This document shows positions 1-7,335 of a stretch of 64,000 bases of DNA, piece by piece. A program made the translations under genes and the position numbers. Source of the DNA: Thiobacillus sp. 0-1251. GTDB taxonomy: Bacteria; Pseudomonadota; Gammaproteobacteria; Burkholderiales; Thiobacillaceae. The stretch's first letter is position 1. Every line of letters starts with the position of its first letter. The stretch is from the NCBI GenBank assembly GCA_001899305.1, contig MKWL01000001.1:62001-126000 (forward strand). Direction: 5' to 3'. A model generated the notes under the pieces. That model searched no databases and was not told the DNA's origin. It saw nothing but the letters and a program-made list of their open reading frames with translations.

Positions 1-862
1 GGCCTGGAACCACACCAACGGCTCCGGCATCATCGTCCACAAGAGCAGTGGCATTTCCTCGCCCAAGGACTTCGGCGGCAAGCAGTTCGCCGTGCCGTAC
101 TGGTACTCGATCCACAACATCATCTCGCAGAAAATCCTGCGGGAAGCCGGCATTACGCCCGTGGTCCGGCCGCAAAACGCGAAGCTCGCACCCAACGAGT
201 GCAACTTCCTCGTGCTGAACCCGCCCGACATGCCGCCGGCCCTGGCAGCGAGACAGATCGACGGCTATTGCGTCGCCGAACCGTTCAATGCGCTCGGGGA
301 GCTCAAGGCGGGTGGCCAGATGCTGCGCTTCACCGGCGACGTCTGGAAAGGCCATCCTTGCTGCGTAGTCATCATGCACGAAGACGATGCCATGGATCCC
401 GCCCGCGCGGCCTGGGCGCAGGGCGTCCATAACGCCATCGTCGAGGCGCAGATCTATCTGTCCAACAACAAGAAGGCGATGGCGCAGATGCTGTCCAAGG
501 ATGGCAAGAAATACCTGCCGTTCCCCTCCGAGGTCGTCGAGCGCGCGATGCTGTTCTACAGCCCGGCCGATTATGCGACGCCACCCGCCATCAAGCATCC
601 GGAGTGGGGCCAGAGCCGCATCAATTTCCAGGGCTGGCCGTACCCGAGTGCCACCAAGTACGTTACCGAAGAGCTCAAGAAAACACTGGTCGGCGGCGAC
701 CTGGGTTTCCTGAACAACCTCACCGCCGATTTCGTGGCCAAGGATCTCGTCAACTACACCTATGTCAAGAAGGCGCTCAATGCCAACCCGACATGGAAGG
801 CGGATCCGAGCGTGCCGCAAAAAGGCGATCCCTTTGTGCGTACCGAGGTGATTGAACTATGA
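1..862 (+). CDS. NitT/TauT-type ABC transporter substrate-binding protein (5' end outside window)
   Basis: The reading frame is open from base 2, so the gene starts upstream of the window; 286 residues are visible. The sequence resembles the NrtA/CmpA/SsuA group of periplasmic binding proteins: a segment reading GSGIIVHKSSGISSPKDFGG, a 'PPDMPPALAARQIDGYCVAEPFN' type region (typical of the ligand cleft in this group) and a conserved 'VVIMHEDD' strand. Such proteins deliver nitrate, bicarbonate, sulfonates or related anions to an inner-membrane permease. The stop codon overlaps the start of the following permease gene (ATGA), so the two are translationally coupled. The ligand cannot be read from the sequence; the neighbouring sulfur genes make an organosulfur or sulfur oxyanion ligand a reasonable guess only. 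Confidence 0.85.
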   Translation, partial: AWNHTNGSGIIVHKSSGISSPKDFGGKQFAVPYWYSIHNIISQKILREAGITPVVRPQNAKLAPNECNFLVLNPPDMPPALAARQIDGYCVAEPFNALGELKAGGQMLRFTGDVWKGHPCCVVIMHEDDAMDPARAAWAQGVHNAIVEAQIYLSNNKKAMAQMLSKDGKKYLPFPSEVVERAMLFYSPADYATPPAIKHPEWGQSRINFQGWPYPSATKYVTEELKKTLVGGDLGFLNNLTADFVAKDLVNYTYVKKALNANPTWKADPSVPQKGDPFVRTEVIEL

Positions 863-1680
863 ATTATGCAGTCACATCCGCCGGGGAGGGCGGCTTTTGC
901 CGCCTGATGAAGCATCGGGCGGTGCAGAGTCTTGGCTGGGCTGCGGGCGGTATCGCGATCCTGGCCATCCTCTGGTTGATCGGAGGGTACTTTATCGCCA
1001 ATAACCCGACGACGAAGACCTTCGTCAAGTTCGGATTGCTTCCTACGCTCGAGGCGTTCCCCGAGTTGTGGGGGGCGGGCAAGATCCAGAATGCGCTGGC
1101 TGCCAGCGGCTTCCGCTTGGGCTCCGGCCTGCTGATGGCCATCGTCATCGGTGTGCCGATCGGCATCCTCATGGGACGCATCAAGTGGTTCCGCGACTTC
1201 ACCAACTCGCCGTTCCAGTTCGTGCGGATGATCAGTCCGCTCTCCTGGATGCCGCTTGCGGTGCTGGTGTTCGCGACCTGGAACGGGTCGATCATCTTCC
1301 TGATCGCGATCGCGGCGGTCTGGCCGGTGATGTTTGCAACTGCAGCCGGACTGGCCAAGGTTGACCCGAACTGGTTCAAGGTGGCGCGCAATCTTGGCGC
1401 CACACCCATGCACATCCTGACCAAGGTGATCATGCCGGCGATCACGTTCGACGTGTTGTCCGGCATCCGCCTCGCGCTGGGGGTTGCGTGGATCGTGCTC
1501 GTCCCGGCCGAATATCTCGGCGTGACGTCCGGCCTGGGCTATGCCATCGAGGATGCACGCGAGACGCTTTCGTACAACCACCTCACTGCGATGGTGGTCA
1601 CGATCGGTATCGTCGGTTATTTCCTCGACAGCATCCTGGTGGCGCTCATCAAACGCTACAGCTGGCATCGGGGGGGCTGA
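859..1680 (+). CDS. NitT/TauT-type ABC transporter permease (first of two)
   Basis: A 273-residue inner-membrane permease of the binding-protein-dependent transport family (NrtB/SsuC/TauC type). Hydrophobic segments run throughout, and the cytoplasmic EAA-type loop that docks the ATPase is visible around 'FKVARNLGATPMHILTK' followed by 'MPAITFDVLSGIRLALGVAW'. It starts in a 4-bp overlap with the binding-protein gene. A second, clearly paralogous permease follows at 1815, so the pair may form a heterodimeric channel. No ATP-binding subunit is present in the window; it may be encoded upstream. Family assignment is firm, substrate unknown. Confidence 0.88.
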   Translation: MNYAVTSAGEGGFCRLMKHRAVQSLGWAAGGIAILAILWLIGGYFIANNPTTKTFVKFGLLPTLEAFPELWGAGKIQNALAASGFRLGSGLLMAIVIGVPIGILMGRIKWFRDFTNSPFQFVRMISPLSWMPLAVLVFATWNGSIIFLIAIAAVWPVMFATAAGLAKVDPNWFKVARNLGATPMHILTKVIMPAITFDVLSGIRLALGVAWIVLVPAEYLGVTSGLGYAIEDARETLSYNHLTAMVVTIGIVGYFLDSILVALIKRYSWHRGG

Positions 1681-1705
1681 TGGGTAGCGCCATCTGGACA
1701 TACAT

Positions 1706-1822
1706 ATGAACGTTGATAAGAAGTTACTCGATATGAATGACACGTATTTGATCGAAAGAGTGCCCCACGGCCAGGCGTTTTCCGCGCCGGTTGCATGGGC
1801 GGGGGGGATGAACGATGAGTAG
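1706..1822 (+). CDS. possible 38-residue small ORF between the two permeases
   Basis: An open frame begins at ATG 1706, has a second ATG in frame at 1733 and ends at TAG 1820-1822, overlapping the start of the next permease (1815) by 8 bp. It fills most of the 134-bp gap between the two permease genes. The product would be hydrophilic at first (MNVDKKLLDMNDTYLIERV) and end in an Ala/Gly-rich stretch. No clear ribosome binding site precedes 1706. It may be a coupling leader, a decayed remnant or chance; I do not recognise it. Confidence 0.25.
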   Translation: MNVDKKLLDMNDTYLIERVPHGQAFSAPVAWAGGMNDE

Positions 1823-2657
1823 CCAAACCGCAACAGTGGGCGGCGGCGTGGTCAGTGCCGGCGTCAGTGGAAACTGCCTGTCCCGGGCGATCAAGAGCAC
1901 GGCAGACCAGTCGCTGCACTTTTTCGTGGGTCTGGGAGTCCTCTTTGCGCTCTGGGGCGTCGGCATCTACATCGTCACGCTCAACCCCGCGATGTCGCAG
2001 TTTGTCGATTTCGGGCCACTCCCGGCCCTCAAGTCGCTGCCCGAGATGTGGGAAAACGGGATCATTCCCAAGGCGTTGTCGAGCACCGGCTACCGGCTGG
2101 GCGCGGGACTGGGCCTGGCGATCGCCATCGGCATCCCGCTCGGCATCCTCATGGGCCGCATCCGGTGGTTCCAGCGGCTGACCAACGTGCCGTTCCAGTT
2201 CCTGCGCATGATCAGCCCGCTGTCCTGGGAGCCGATCGCGGTTGTCGTATTCGCAGGTTGGGAGCAGGCGATCATCTTCCTGATTGCGATCGCGTCCGTC
2301 TGGCCGGTTGCGTTCGCCACTGCCTCCGGCCTCGCCAAGGTCGACCCCGCCTGGTTCAAGGTGGCGCGCAACCTCGGTGCCAAGCCCTGGCAAATGGTGA
2401 CGCGGATCATCATGCCGGCGATCACCTTCGACATCCTGACCGGTATCCGTCTGGCACTGGGCGTCGCATGGATCGTGATCATCCCGGCGGAGTTCCTCGG
2501 GGTGACCTCCGGTTTCGGTTATGCCATCGAAGATGCGCGCGAAGGTCTGGAATACGCGCACCTCATGGGGCTGGTGCTGGTGATCGGCGTCGTCGGCTTC
2601 GTGCTGGACAGCATCTGCGTGCTGCTCATCAAGCGTTTCAGCTGGCATCGCGGTTAA
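1815..2657 (+). CDS. NitT/TauT-type ABC transporter permease (second of two)
   Basis: A 280-residue permease paralogous to the one at 859. Both carry the same core blocks ('FKVARNLGA', 'GIRLALGVAWIV', 'YAIEDARE') and end in 'LIKR(Y/F)SWHRG', but the N-termini differ. The start at 1815 is preceded by a G-rich ribosome binding site (GGGGGGG at 1801-1807). It is co-directional with the binding-protein gene and with the DsrE/TusA genes downstream. Adjacent permease paralogues usually mean either a heterodimeric permease or a tandem duplication with diverging specificity; the sequence alone does not decide between them. Confidence 0.88.
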   Translation: MSSQTATVGGGVVSAGVSGNCLSRAIKSTADQSLHFFVGLGVLFALWGVGIYIVTLNPAMSQFVDFGPLPALKSLPEMWENGIIPKALSSTGYRLGAGLGLAIAIGIPLGILMGRIRWFQRLTNVPFQFLRMISPLSWEPIAVVVFAGWEQAIIFLIAIASVWPVAFATASGLAKVDPAWFKVARNLGAKPWQMVTRIIMPAITFDILTGIRLALGVAWIVIIPAEFLGVTSGFGYAIEDAREGLEYAHLMGLVLVIGVVGFVLDSICVLLIKRFSWHRG

Positions 2658-2719
2658 TCGGATCAACAGTCGCAGACATCGATCCGAACATGAATTTCCA
2701 CAAAGTAAGGTAGAAGCAA

Positions 2720-3109
2720 ATGTCAAAAATCAACATCATCTGCGTCACGGGTACGCGCGAAAAACTACAGATGGCCGCAATGATCGCGTCGGTTGCCGCA
2801 GCAACGGGAGACGAGGTTTCGATCTTCCTGTCCATGAATGCCATTCCGTATTTCGTGAAGGGTCACACGGAGGATGCGCCCGTTGAAGGTGAACTTGGCG
2901 CGCTGATGGCAAAGGAAAAAGGCGTGCCGTCCTTCAAGGTGCTGTTCCAGCAGGCAGTCGAATTGGGCGATGCCAAGTTGCTGCCGTGCTCGATGGCAAT
3001 GGACATCATGAAAGTCACGCATGATGACTTCGACGCCGAAATCGGGCCCGCCACCGGGCTGACGCGCTTTCTGAGCGATGCCGAAGGCGGACAGATGCTG
3101 ACGTTCTGA
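2720..3109 (+). CDS. DsrE/F-like family protein
   Basis: A 129-residue cytoplasmic protein of the DsrE/DsrF fold. It begins with a beta strand ('INIICVTG') and has the family's Cys-containing motif near the C-terminus ('LLPCSMAMDIMK', Cys90), matching the sulfur-binding Cys of DsrE2/DsrE3-type sulfurtransferases; a second Cys is at position 8. Members pass persulfide sulfur to or from TusA during sulfur oxidation, and a TusA gene follows 41 bp downstream here. The ribosome binding site is AAGG(T)AG just ahead of ATG 2720. I see no transmembrane segment, so it is probably soluble. Confidence 0.85.
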   Translation: MSKINIICVTGTREKLQMAAMIASVAAATGDEVSIFLSMNAIPYFVKGHTEDAPVEGELGALMAKEKGVPSFKVLFQQAVELGDAKLLPCSMAMDIMKVTHDDFDAEIGPATGLTRFLSDAEGGQMLTF

Positions 3110-3150
3110 GCGGACGGCGAATTGAACCACATGTTTTCTGGAGAACTGCA

Positions 3151-3381
3151 ATGAGTGATACCAAGATTGTCGACGCACGCGATACCTTCTGCCCCGGGCC
3201 GCTGATGGAGCTCATCACCCACATGAAGCAGAGCAGCGTGGGAGATACCCTCGAACTGTTGTCGACCGACGAAGGTTCCGGCGCCGACGTGCCGGAGTGG
3301 GTCAACAAGGTCGGCCACGAGATCCTCAGCAACGAAAAGATCGACGGGGTCTGGCACATCAAGATCCGCAAGGCCAAGTAA
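3151..3381 (+). CDS. tusA: TusA-family sulfur carrier
   Basis: A 76-residue protein with the TusA signature 'DTFCPGPLMEL'. Cys14 in the CPGP motif carries the persulfide sulfur, and the length is typical of the family. TusA proteins relay sulfane sulfur between rhodaneses, DsrE-type proteins and the cytoplasmic oxidation machinery. It lies between a DsrE-like gene and an SQR-like flavoprotein gene on the same strand, which points to a dissimilatory sulfur role rather than tRNA thiolation. A ribosome binding site (GGAG, 3140-3143) precedes ATG 3151. Confidence 0.92.
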   Translation: MSDTKIVDARDTFCPGPLMELITHMKQSSVGDTLELLSTDEGSGADVPEWVNKVGHEILSNEKIDGVWHIKIRKAK

Positions 3382-3415
3382 TGCGCTACGGGCTGGGCAC
3401 GTTGTCGCGCCCAGG

Positions 3416-3433
3416 TACCAGGACATCCTGGTA
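3416..3433. repeat. palindrome ahead of the SQR-like gene
   Basis: The sequence TACCAGGA-CA-TCCTGGTA is a perfect inverted repeat (8-bp arms, 2-bp centre) in the 76-bp gap between tusA and the SQR-like gene, followed by an AT-rich stretch. The centre is too short for a stable RNA hairpin loop unless it opens, so a protein-binding site is the more natural reading. No function is established. Confidence 0.5.
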
Positions 3434-3457
3434 ATTAATTTTGGATAGGAGAATGCA

Positions 3458-4591
3458 ATGAGAATCTTAGTCGTCGGTGGTGGCACAGGCGGTACCATTG
3501 TGGCCAACAACCTGGCACGGCGGCTGTCTGCTGAGATTCGTTCCCGCAGAGTCCGGATTACGATGCTTTCGGCATCCGACAAGCATATGTACCAGCCCGG
3601 CCTGCTGTATGTTGCGTTCGGGCAAATGACCCCGGACCAACTGTATCGCGACCAGGCGAGCCTGCTCGAAGGAACCATCGATTTCCACGTGGACCCGGTT
3701 GAAAAATTCCAGCTCGACCAGAACAAGGTCGTCACCAAGAGCGGCAAGGTTTACGAATACGACATCCTCGTGATGGCCACCGGCTCGCGCATCGTTCCCG
3801 AGCAGATTCCCGGCCTGGTGGAAGGCGCGGAGACGTTCTACACCGAGGCCACGGCGGTCAAGCTGTTCAAGCGCCTGCGCGAGATCCAGGAGGGCACGGT
3901 TGCCGTCGTCGTCGGCGTGCCGCACAAATGCCCGATCGCGCCGGTCGAACTCATCTTCGGACTGCACGATTATTTCAAGGCGCGCGGCATCCGCGACAAG
4001 ATCAAGATCAAGTACCACTATCCGATCGGCCGCATTCACACCATCAAGGAAGTCGCCATCTGGGCCAAACCTGAATTCGACCGCATGGGCATCGAGTACG
4101 AGACGCTGTTCAACGTCGGCGAAGTGGACGTGGAGAACAAGGTGGTGCGCAGCGAGGAGGGCACCGAGACCCAGTACGACCTGCTCATCGCCATCCCGCC
4201 GCATCGCGGCATGGAGGTGGTCGAGAAGAACAACCTGGGCGAGGGTGGATGGATTCCAACCGATCGTTTCAAACTCACCATGAATGGCCACGACAACGTC
4301 TTCGTGCTGGGCGACACGACCAACCTGCCCGTCAGCAAGACCGGCTCAGCAGCGCATTTCCAGGCAGAGGTGGTTGCCGAAAACATCGCCTCGATGATCA
4401 AGATCGGCACGCCGGTCCGCGACTACGACGGCAAGGTCTACTGTTTCATTGAAACAGGCCACGACAGCGCGACCTACGCGATGTTCAACTATCAGAACCC
4501 ACCCGATCTGAAGCCGCCGTCGAAACCCATGCACTGGTTCAAGATGTCTTACAACCAGATGTACTGGACAAGCGTACGCGGACTGCTCTGA
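3458..4591 (+). CDS. sulfide:quinone oxidoreductase-like flavoprotein
   Basis: A 377-residue FAD-dependent protein of the SQR/flavocytochrome c family. The N-terminal dinucleotide-binding site is 'MRILVVGGGTGG' and the second FAD contact is 'VFVLGDTTNLPVSKTGSAA' (about 281-299). Only two cysteines are present: Cys158 in 'HKCPIAPVE' and Cys329 in 'KVYCFIE'. These match the two cysteines conserved throughout SQRs, which bridge the sulfur intermediate; the third cysteine of classical SQRs is absent. It probably oxidises sulfide or another sulfane compound at the membrane surface and passes electrons to quinone. The ribosome binding site TAGGAG lies 8 bp before ATG 3458. A DUF1641 gene follows, a common partner of this family. 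Confidence 0.85.
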   Translation: MRILVVGGGTGGTIVANNLARRLSAEIRSRRVRITMLSASDKHMYQPGLLYVAFGQMTPDQLYRDQASLLEGTIDFHVDPVEKFQLDQNKVVTKSGKVYEYDILVMATGSRIVPEQIPGLVEGAETFYTEATAVKLFKRLREIQEGTVAVVVGVPHKCPIAPVELIFGLHDYFKARGIRDKIKIKYHYPIGRIHTIKEVAIWAKPEFDRMGIEYETLFNVGEVDVENKVVRSEEGTETQYDLLIAIPPHRGMEVVEKNNLGEGGWIPTDRFKLTMNGHDNVFVLGDTTNLPVSKTGSAAHFQAEVVAENIASMIKIGTPVRDYDGKVYCFIETGHDSATYAMFNYQNPPDLKPPSKPMHWFKMSYNQMYWTSVRGLL

Positions 4592-4603
4592 GAAAGCCAA
4601 ACC

Positions 4604-5023
4604 ATGACAACACAAACTGAAACGTCTATTCCCGCAATGGACACCGAAGATCTGCAGCGGCTCGTCGAAGTCGCGCAGCTCGTCACCGCGGCCCGGGACG
4701 CCATGTCGGACGAGATCGTCACGCGGCTGTCATGGGCGATGAGCGAGGGCCTGACCTTGCTCGACCGTCTGACGCGCAACGAAGGCCTGATGCATCTGCT
4801 CAAGGTCCTTGATCGCCAGGACACGCAATATCTGTTGATCGCCCTGTCCGACGCGATCCATGAAGCGAGCCAGGAAATCCCGGCCAATCCACCGGCAACG
4901 GGCGGCCTGGGATGCCTGATGCGGGTGGTCCGCGACCCCGGAACGCAGGAAGGCTTGCGTCTCCTGTCAGTGATCGGCAAGCACCTGAGCCACAGCATGC
5001 GCGAACAGCACCGGCACGGCTAG
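4604..5023 (+). CDS. DUF1641 domain protein
   Basis: A 139-residue, mostly helical, soluble protein with a DUF1641-like pattern: an N-terminal amphipathic region, then 'LLDRLTRNEGLMHLLKVLDR' and a glycine-containing C-terminal part 'GGLGCLMRVVRDPGTQEGLR'. Proteins of this family are commonly encoded beside SQR-like flavoproteins, but their biochemical role is not known. It begins 12 bp after the SQR-like gene and is probably cotranscribed with it. It may be an accessory or membrane-tethering subunit; this is inference from position only. Confidence 0.75.
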   Translation: MTTQTETSIPAMDTEDLQRLVEVAQLVTAARDAMSDEIVTRLSWAMSEGLTLLDRLTRNEGLMHLLKVLDRQDTQYLLIALSDAIHEASQEIPANPPATGGLGCLMRVVRDPGTQEGLRLLSVIGKHLSHSMREQHRHG

Positions 5024-5106
5024 ACGCGTCCAAGGAGCCAGGCGCAAGGCCTGGCGCGACGGGATCCAAAATTCCGTTCCCTGGCACAGGCGGCCCGATC
5101 AGGGCC

Positions 5107-5130
5107 TCTTGCCGCGCCTATGCGGCAAGA
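5107..5130. terminator. hairpin between convergent genes
   Basis: A 9-bp perfect stem (TCTTGCCGC / GCGGCAAGA) with a 6-nt loop lies between the end of the DUF1641 gene (+) and the end of the DUF2798 gene (-). There is no U-tract on either strand, so it is at best a weak or Rho-assisted terminator or an mRNA 3' stabiliser. Confidence 0.4.
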
Positions 5131-5137
5131 ACATCCA

Positions 5138-5365
5138 TCAATCCTTCGTCGTGAGAAGTTGAACGGCCTTACGCGCAACCGGCGTGACCAGTAGCACGGT
5201 TGGAAACGCAAAGAGCCACGCTGCAAGCCACGAACTGGCCCACATGCCGACAAAATACGATGTCGGACCGATAGCGCGAAACGTTGCAATTCCCGAGACC
5301 AGCATGGACATCAGTCCGGAGAGAAACAGGCTGAATAGCTGCGGCCCGTATTTCCTGGGAATCAT
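5138..5365 (-). CDS. DUF2798 small membrane protein
   Basis: A 75-residue protein with two hydrophobic helices separated by a short polar turn and ending in a charged tail ('ARKAVQLLTTKD'). The pattern 'SLFLSGLMSMLVSGIATFRA' followed by 'WLAAWLFAFPTVLLVTPVAR' is that of DUF2798 proteins, whose function is unknown. Its start overlaps the stop of the flavodoxin-like gene by 3 bp, making it the last gene of a three-gene operon (DUF2938, flavodoxin, DUF2798) apparently under the MerR-type promoter at 6550-6580. Confidence 0.8.
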   Translation of the reverse strand: MIPRKYGPQLFSLFLSGLMSMLVSGIATFRAIGPTSYFVGMWASSWLAAWLFAFPTVLLVTPVARKAVQLLTTKD

Positions 5366-5964
5366 GCAAACACCTTCCCCTCTTCCCTGAAGGCGAGGCG
5401 GGTATCTGAGACTCGATGCATTACCTCGGAAAAATTCCGGCCAAACATCCTGGCCGTCTTGATGTCGCCTGCCGGAAAGGAATCGGCCGGTGCGGAGTGG
5501 CCTGCCTGAGCCATCAGGCCTGACCAGGAACCGAGTCGATTGGCGGCTTCATCATAGGGGGTGCCGGTGTGTTGCTCGGGAAGGATCGGGTTGCCCATCC
5601 AGAGCATCCCGTGCTGCATGCAGAAAACGAACATCGACATCAGGGTTGACTGCTTGTCGCCGGACGGCAGCGACGACACCGTGAACCCGGCAGCCAGCTT
5701 GCCCTTGAGTTGCTGGGTGCGCCACAGGCGCCCGGTGGCATCCATGAAGGTTTTGAAAGGACCCGAGACGCCTCCCAGGTAAGTCGGTGAGCCAAGAATG
5801 TAGCCGTCGTACTTGAGCAGTTCGTCGGGCGCCTTGGTCAGGTCTTCTGCCTTCAGAATATGGACGTCTGTATCTGGGACGCTATGGGCGCCTTCAAAGA
5901 TACGGTTGGCAATGTGCGCCGTGTGCCCTTGGGCGCTGTGGTAGATGATGGCAAGCTTTTTCAT
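5362..5964 (-). CDS. flavodoxin/WrbA-like FMN oxidoreductase
   Basis: A 200-residue flavodoxin-fold protein. It begins 'MKKLAIIYHSAQGHT', the FMN phosphate-binding loop, and has the second FMN contact 'YILGSPTYLGGVSGPFKTFMD'. WrbA-type members reduce quinones with NAD(P)H. I chose ATG 5964 rather than an upstream in-frame start at 5982 because GGAG sits 9 bp before 5964 and the beta strand begins there. It overlaps the next gene (ATGA) and probably belongs to a MerR-controlled stress or redox operon. Confidence 0.85.
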   Translation of the reverse strand: MKKLAIIYHSAQGHTAHIANRIFEGAHSVPDTDVHILKAEDLTKAPDELLKYDGYILGSPTYLGGVSGPFKTFMDATGRLWRTQQLKGKLAAGFTVSSLPSGDKQSTLMSMFVFCMQHGMLWMGNPILPEQHTGTPYDEAANRLGSWSGLMAQAGHSAPADSFPAGDIKTARMFGRNFSEVMHRVSDTRLAFREEGKVFA

Positions 5965-6013
5965 GTTTCTTACTCCAGACAATGGTGAGTTTCTGTTCAG
6001 GAAGACGCGGCGC

Positions 6014-6508
6014 TCATCGCGCTATCCATGCAATCAGGGCAGCGGATAAATAGAGGCCCAGACCAAAGACGGTGTGATTGACCACGCTTCGGAGGCAGTT
6101 CTTGAACGGCGTCGGCGTTTTGGATGCGGCAAAGCCTGAGCCCATGGCCGGTTGCATCACAAAGAGCGGCACCACGACGGTGCTCATGCCTACCAAAACG
6201 GCTGGAACCCAGGATGGGTCACGTGTCCAGCCGGTGCCATAGATCGCCGCGAGCAGGCCTGCGAAGGCGACACCTGTTGCATAGTGGGTAAACCAGCCCA
6301 GCATCAACTCACCAGGAATGGGCTGTGCCTTTCCGATGGATGGGTGGGCAAACCTGCCACGGGACAAGTGCCCAACCCATCTCCCGATAAACGCGAAATT
6401 GAGCGTCTGGACGCCTATTCGCTTGAGGACCATTAGCCAGATGTCCATGACTGCGGTAGCGCCGATTCCGATGAGCGCAATGTTGGTGATGTCTTGCAGG
6501 TGTGTCAT
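6014..6508 (-). CDS. DUF2938 family membrane protein
   Basis: A 164-residue integral membrane protein with about four hydrophobic segments (roughly 9-27, 73-92, 101-122 and 143-162). The layout 'GIGATAVMDIWLMVLKRIGV...GRWVGHLSRGRFAH...PIPGE' is that of DUF2938 proteins, whose function is unknown. It is the first gene of the operon read leftward from the MerR-type promoter; its ATG lies about 35 bp downstream of the predicted transcription start, with GGGGA as ribosome binding site. Confidence 0.8.
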   Translation of the reverse strand: MTHLQDITNIALIGIGATAVMDIWLMVLKRIGVQTLNFAFIGRWVGHLSRGRFAHPSIGKAQPIPGELMLGWFTHYATGVAFAGLLAAIYGTGWTRDPSWVPAVLVGMSTVVVPLFVMQPAMGSGFAASKTPTPFKNCLRSVVNHTVFGLGLYLSAALIAWIAR

Positions 6509-6549
6509 GTGAATCCCCTTTTCTGTTGACTGACGGACGTGTTGAGCGC

Positions 6550-6580
6550 ACTGTACGAGTTGAAGTCAACTTCAAGTCAA
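6550..6580 (-). promoter_or_regulatory. MerR-type promoter with 19-bp spacer and operator palindrome
   Basis: Read on the minus strand: -35 TTGACT (6580-6575), a 19-bp spacer, then -10 TACAGT (6555-6550). Inside the spacer is the perfect inverted repeat TTGAAGT-CA-ACTTCAA (6560-6575 on the plus strand). An over-long spacer with a central dyad is the hallmark of promoters that MerR-family activators untwist. It faces the DUF2938-flavodoxin-DUF2798 operon, and the MerR gene diverges from it, so one site can serve both activation and autoregulation. Confidence 0.85.
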
Positions 6581-6591
6581 GGGGTTTTTGG

Positions 6592-7023
6592 ATGGACATC
6601 GCCGAAGTTGCCAAACACACTGGGGTGCCTGCTTCAACGCTGCGCTATTACGAGAAACAAGGACTCATTGCGTCGGTCGGTCGGCAAGGGATTCGACGCA
6701 GATTCGCCCCCGGCGTGCTGGATCAATTGGCATTGATTTCTCTGGGGCAGGCCGCCGGACTTTCTCTGGATGAAATTCGCTCGATGCTTCTGCCCAACGG
6801 GCAGCCGAGCATCGACAGACAGATGCTGGCAGACAAGGCCGACGAGATCGATGCATTGGTCAAGCGGCTGAGAGCCGTGAGCCGGGGACTTCGGCACGCG
6901 GCAGCCTGCCCCGCGCCCAGCCATGCCGAGTGCCCGAGCTTTCAGAAGCTGCTCAAGGCGGCCGCTTCCGGCGCCCTCGAGAAACGCTGGAGGCGTCCGG
7001 GACTTAAACTTCCCTACAAATAG
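6592..7023 (+). CDS. MerR-family transcriptional regulator with CueR-like Cys loop
   Basis: A 143-residue regulator. The N-terminal winged helix is 'MDIAEVAKHTGVPASTLRYY' followed by 'EKQGLI', the dimerisation helix spans about 75-100, and the C-terminal loop is 'CPAPSHAECPSF' with Cys106 and Cys114. Cys-x7-Cys spacing flanked by prolines is the metal-loop geometry of CueR, so a metal or thiol-reactive signal is plausible, but the ligand is not established. I chose ATG 6592 because it starts the conserved DNA-binding domain and has AAGGGG 7 bp upstream; longer upstream frames run through the operator. It probably regulates the divergent flavodoxin operon. Confidence 0.88.
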   Translation: MDIAEVAKHTGVPASTLRYYEKQGLIASVGRQGIRRRFAPGVLDQLALISLGQAAGLSLDEIRSMLLPNGQPSIDRQMLADKADEIDALVKRLRAVSRGLRHAAACPAPSHAECPSFQKLLKAAASGALEKRWRRPGLKLPYK

Positions 7024-7335
7024 AACCTGAAGCCGCGCCGCGTTGATTGTGCGACGCCGTTGCAAATCATTAAGGGGGCGAACCTCTGGATGCGGGATGT
7101 TTCGCATTCCCAACAATGGAAAATATCCGTTTTCAGACGCATGGTTAGCATCGGCGGCGCTTGGGCCGCCGGCTATTCCGGTCGAGGATGTGATGGTCGG
7201 CAAGCTGGCCATGGTGAGCAGGTCATCGGCCATTGCAGATCGTCAGGATTTTCCAGTTAATTTCCGCCTCATATGCATAGCCGTCCTTCGGATTGCTCCG
7301 CAGCGGACATTCAAGGATCAGTTCAGGAGCGTGCG
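7024..7335. other. intergenic stretch between MerR gene and restriction locus
   Basis: About 310 bp with no convincing gene. A short minus-strand frame directly beyond the metalloprotease stop reads protein-like for some 30 codons (including 'SNPKDGYAYEAEINWK') and then stops, so it may be a decayed gene remnant at the edge of the acquired restriction island. A GC-rich dyad (GGCGGC...GCCGCC, around 7155-7172) lies downstream of merR but has no U-tract. Confidence 0.4.

Noticed and set aside
760..1833. Long minus-strand frame opposite the first permease
   Set aside because: His/Asp/Gln-rich composition is typical of antisense frames. The plus-strand permease is clearly the real gene.
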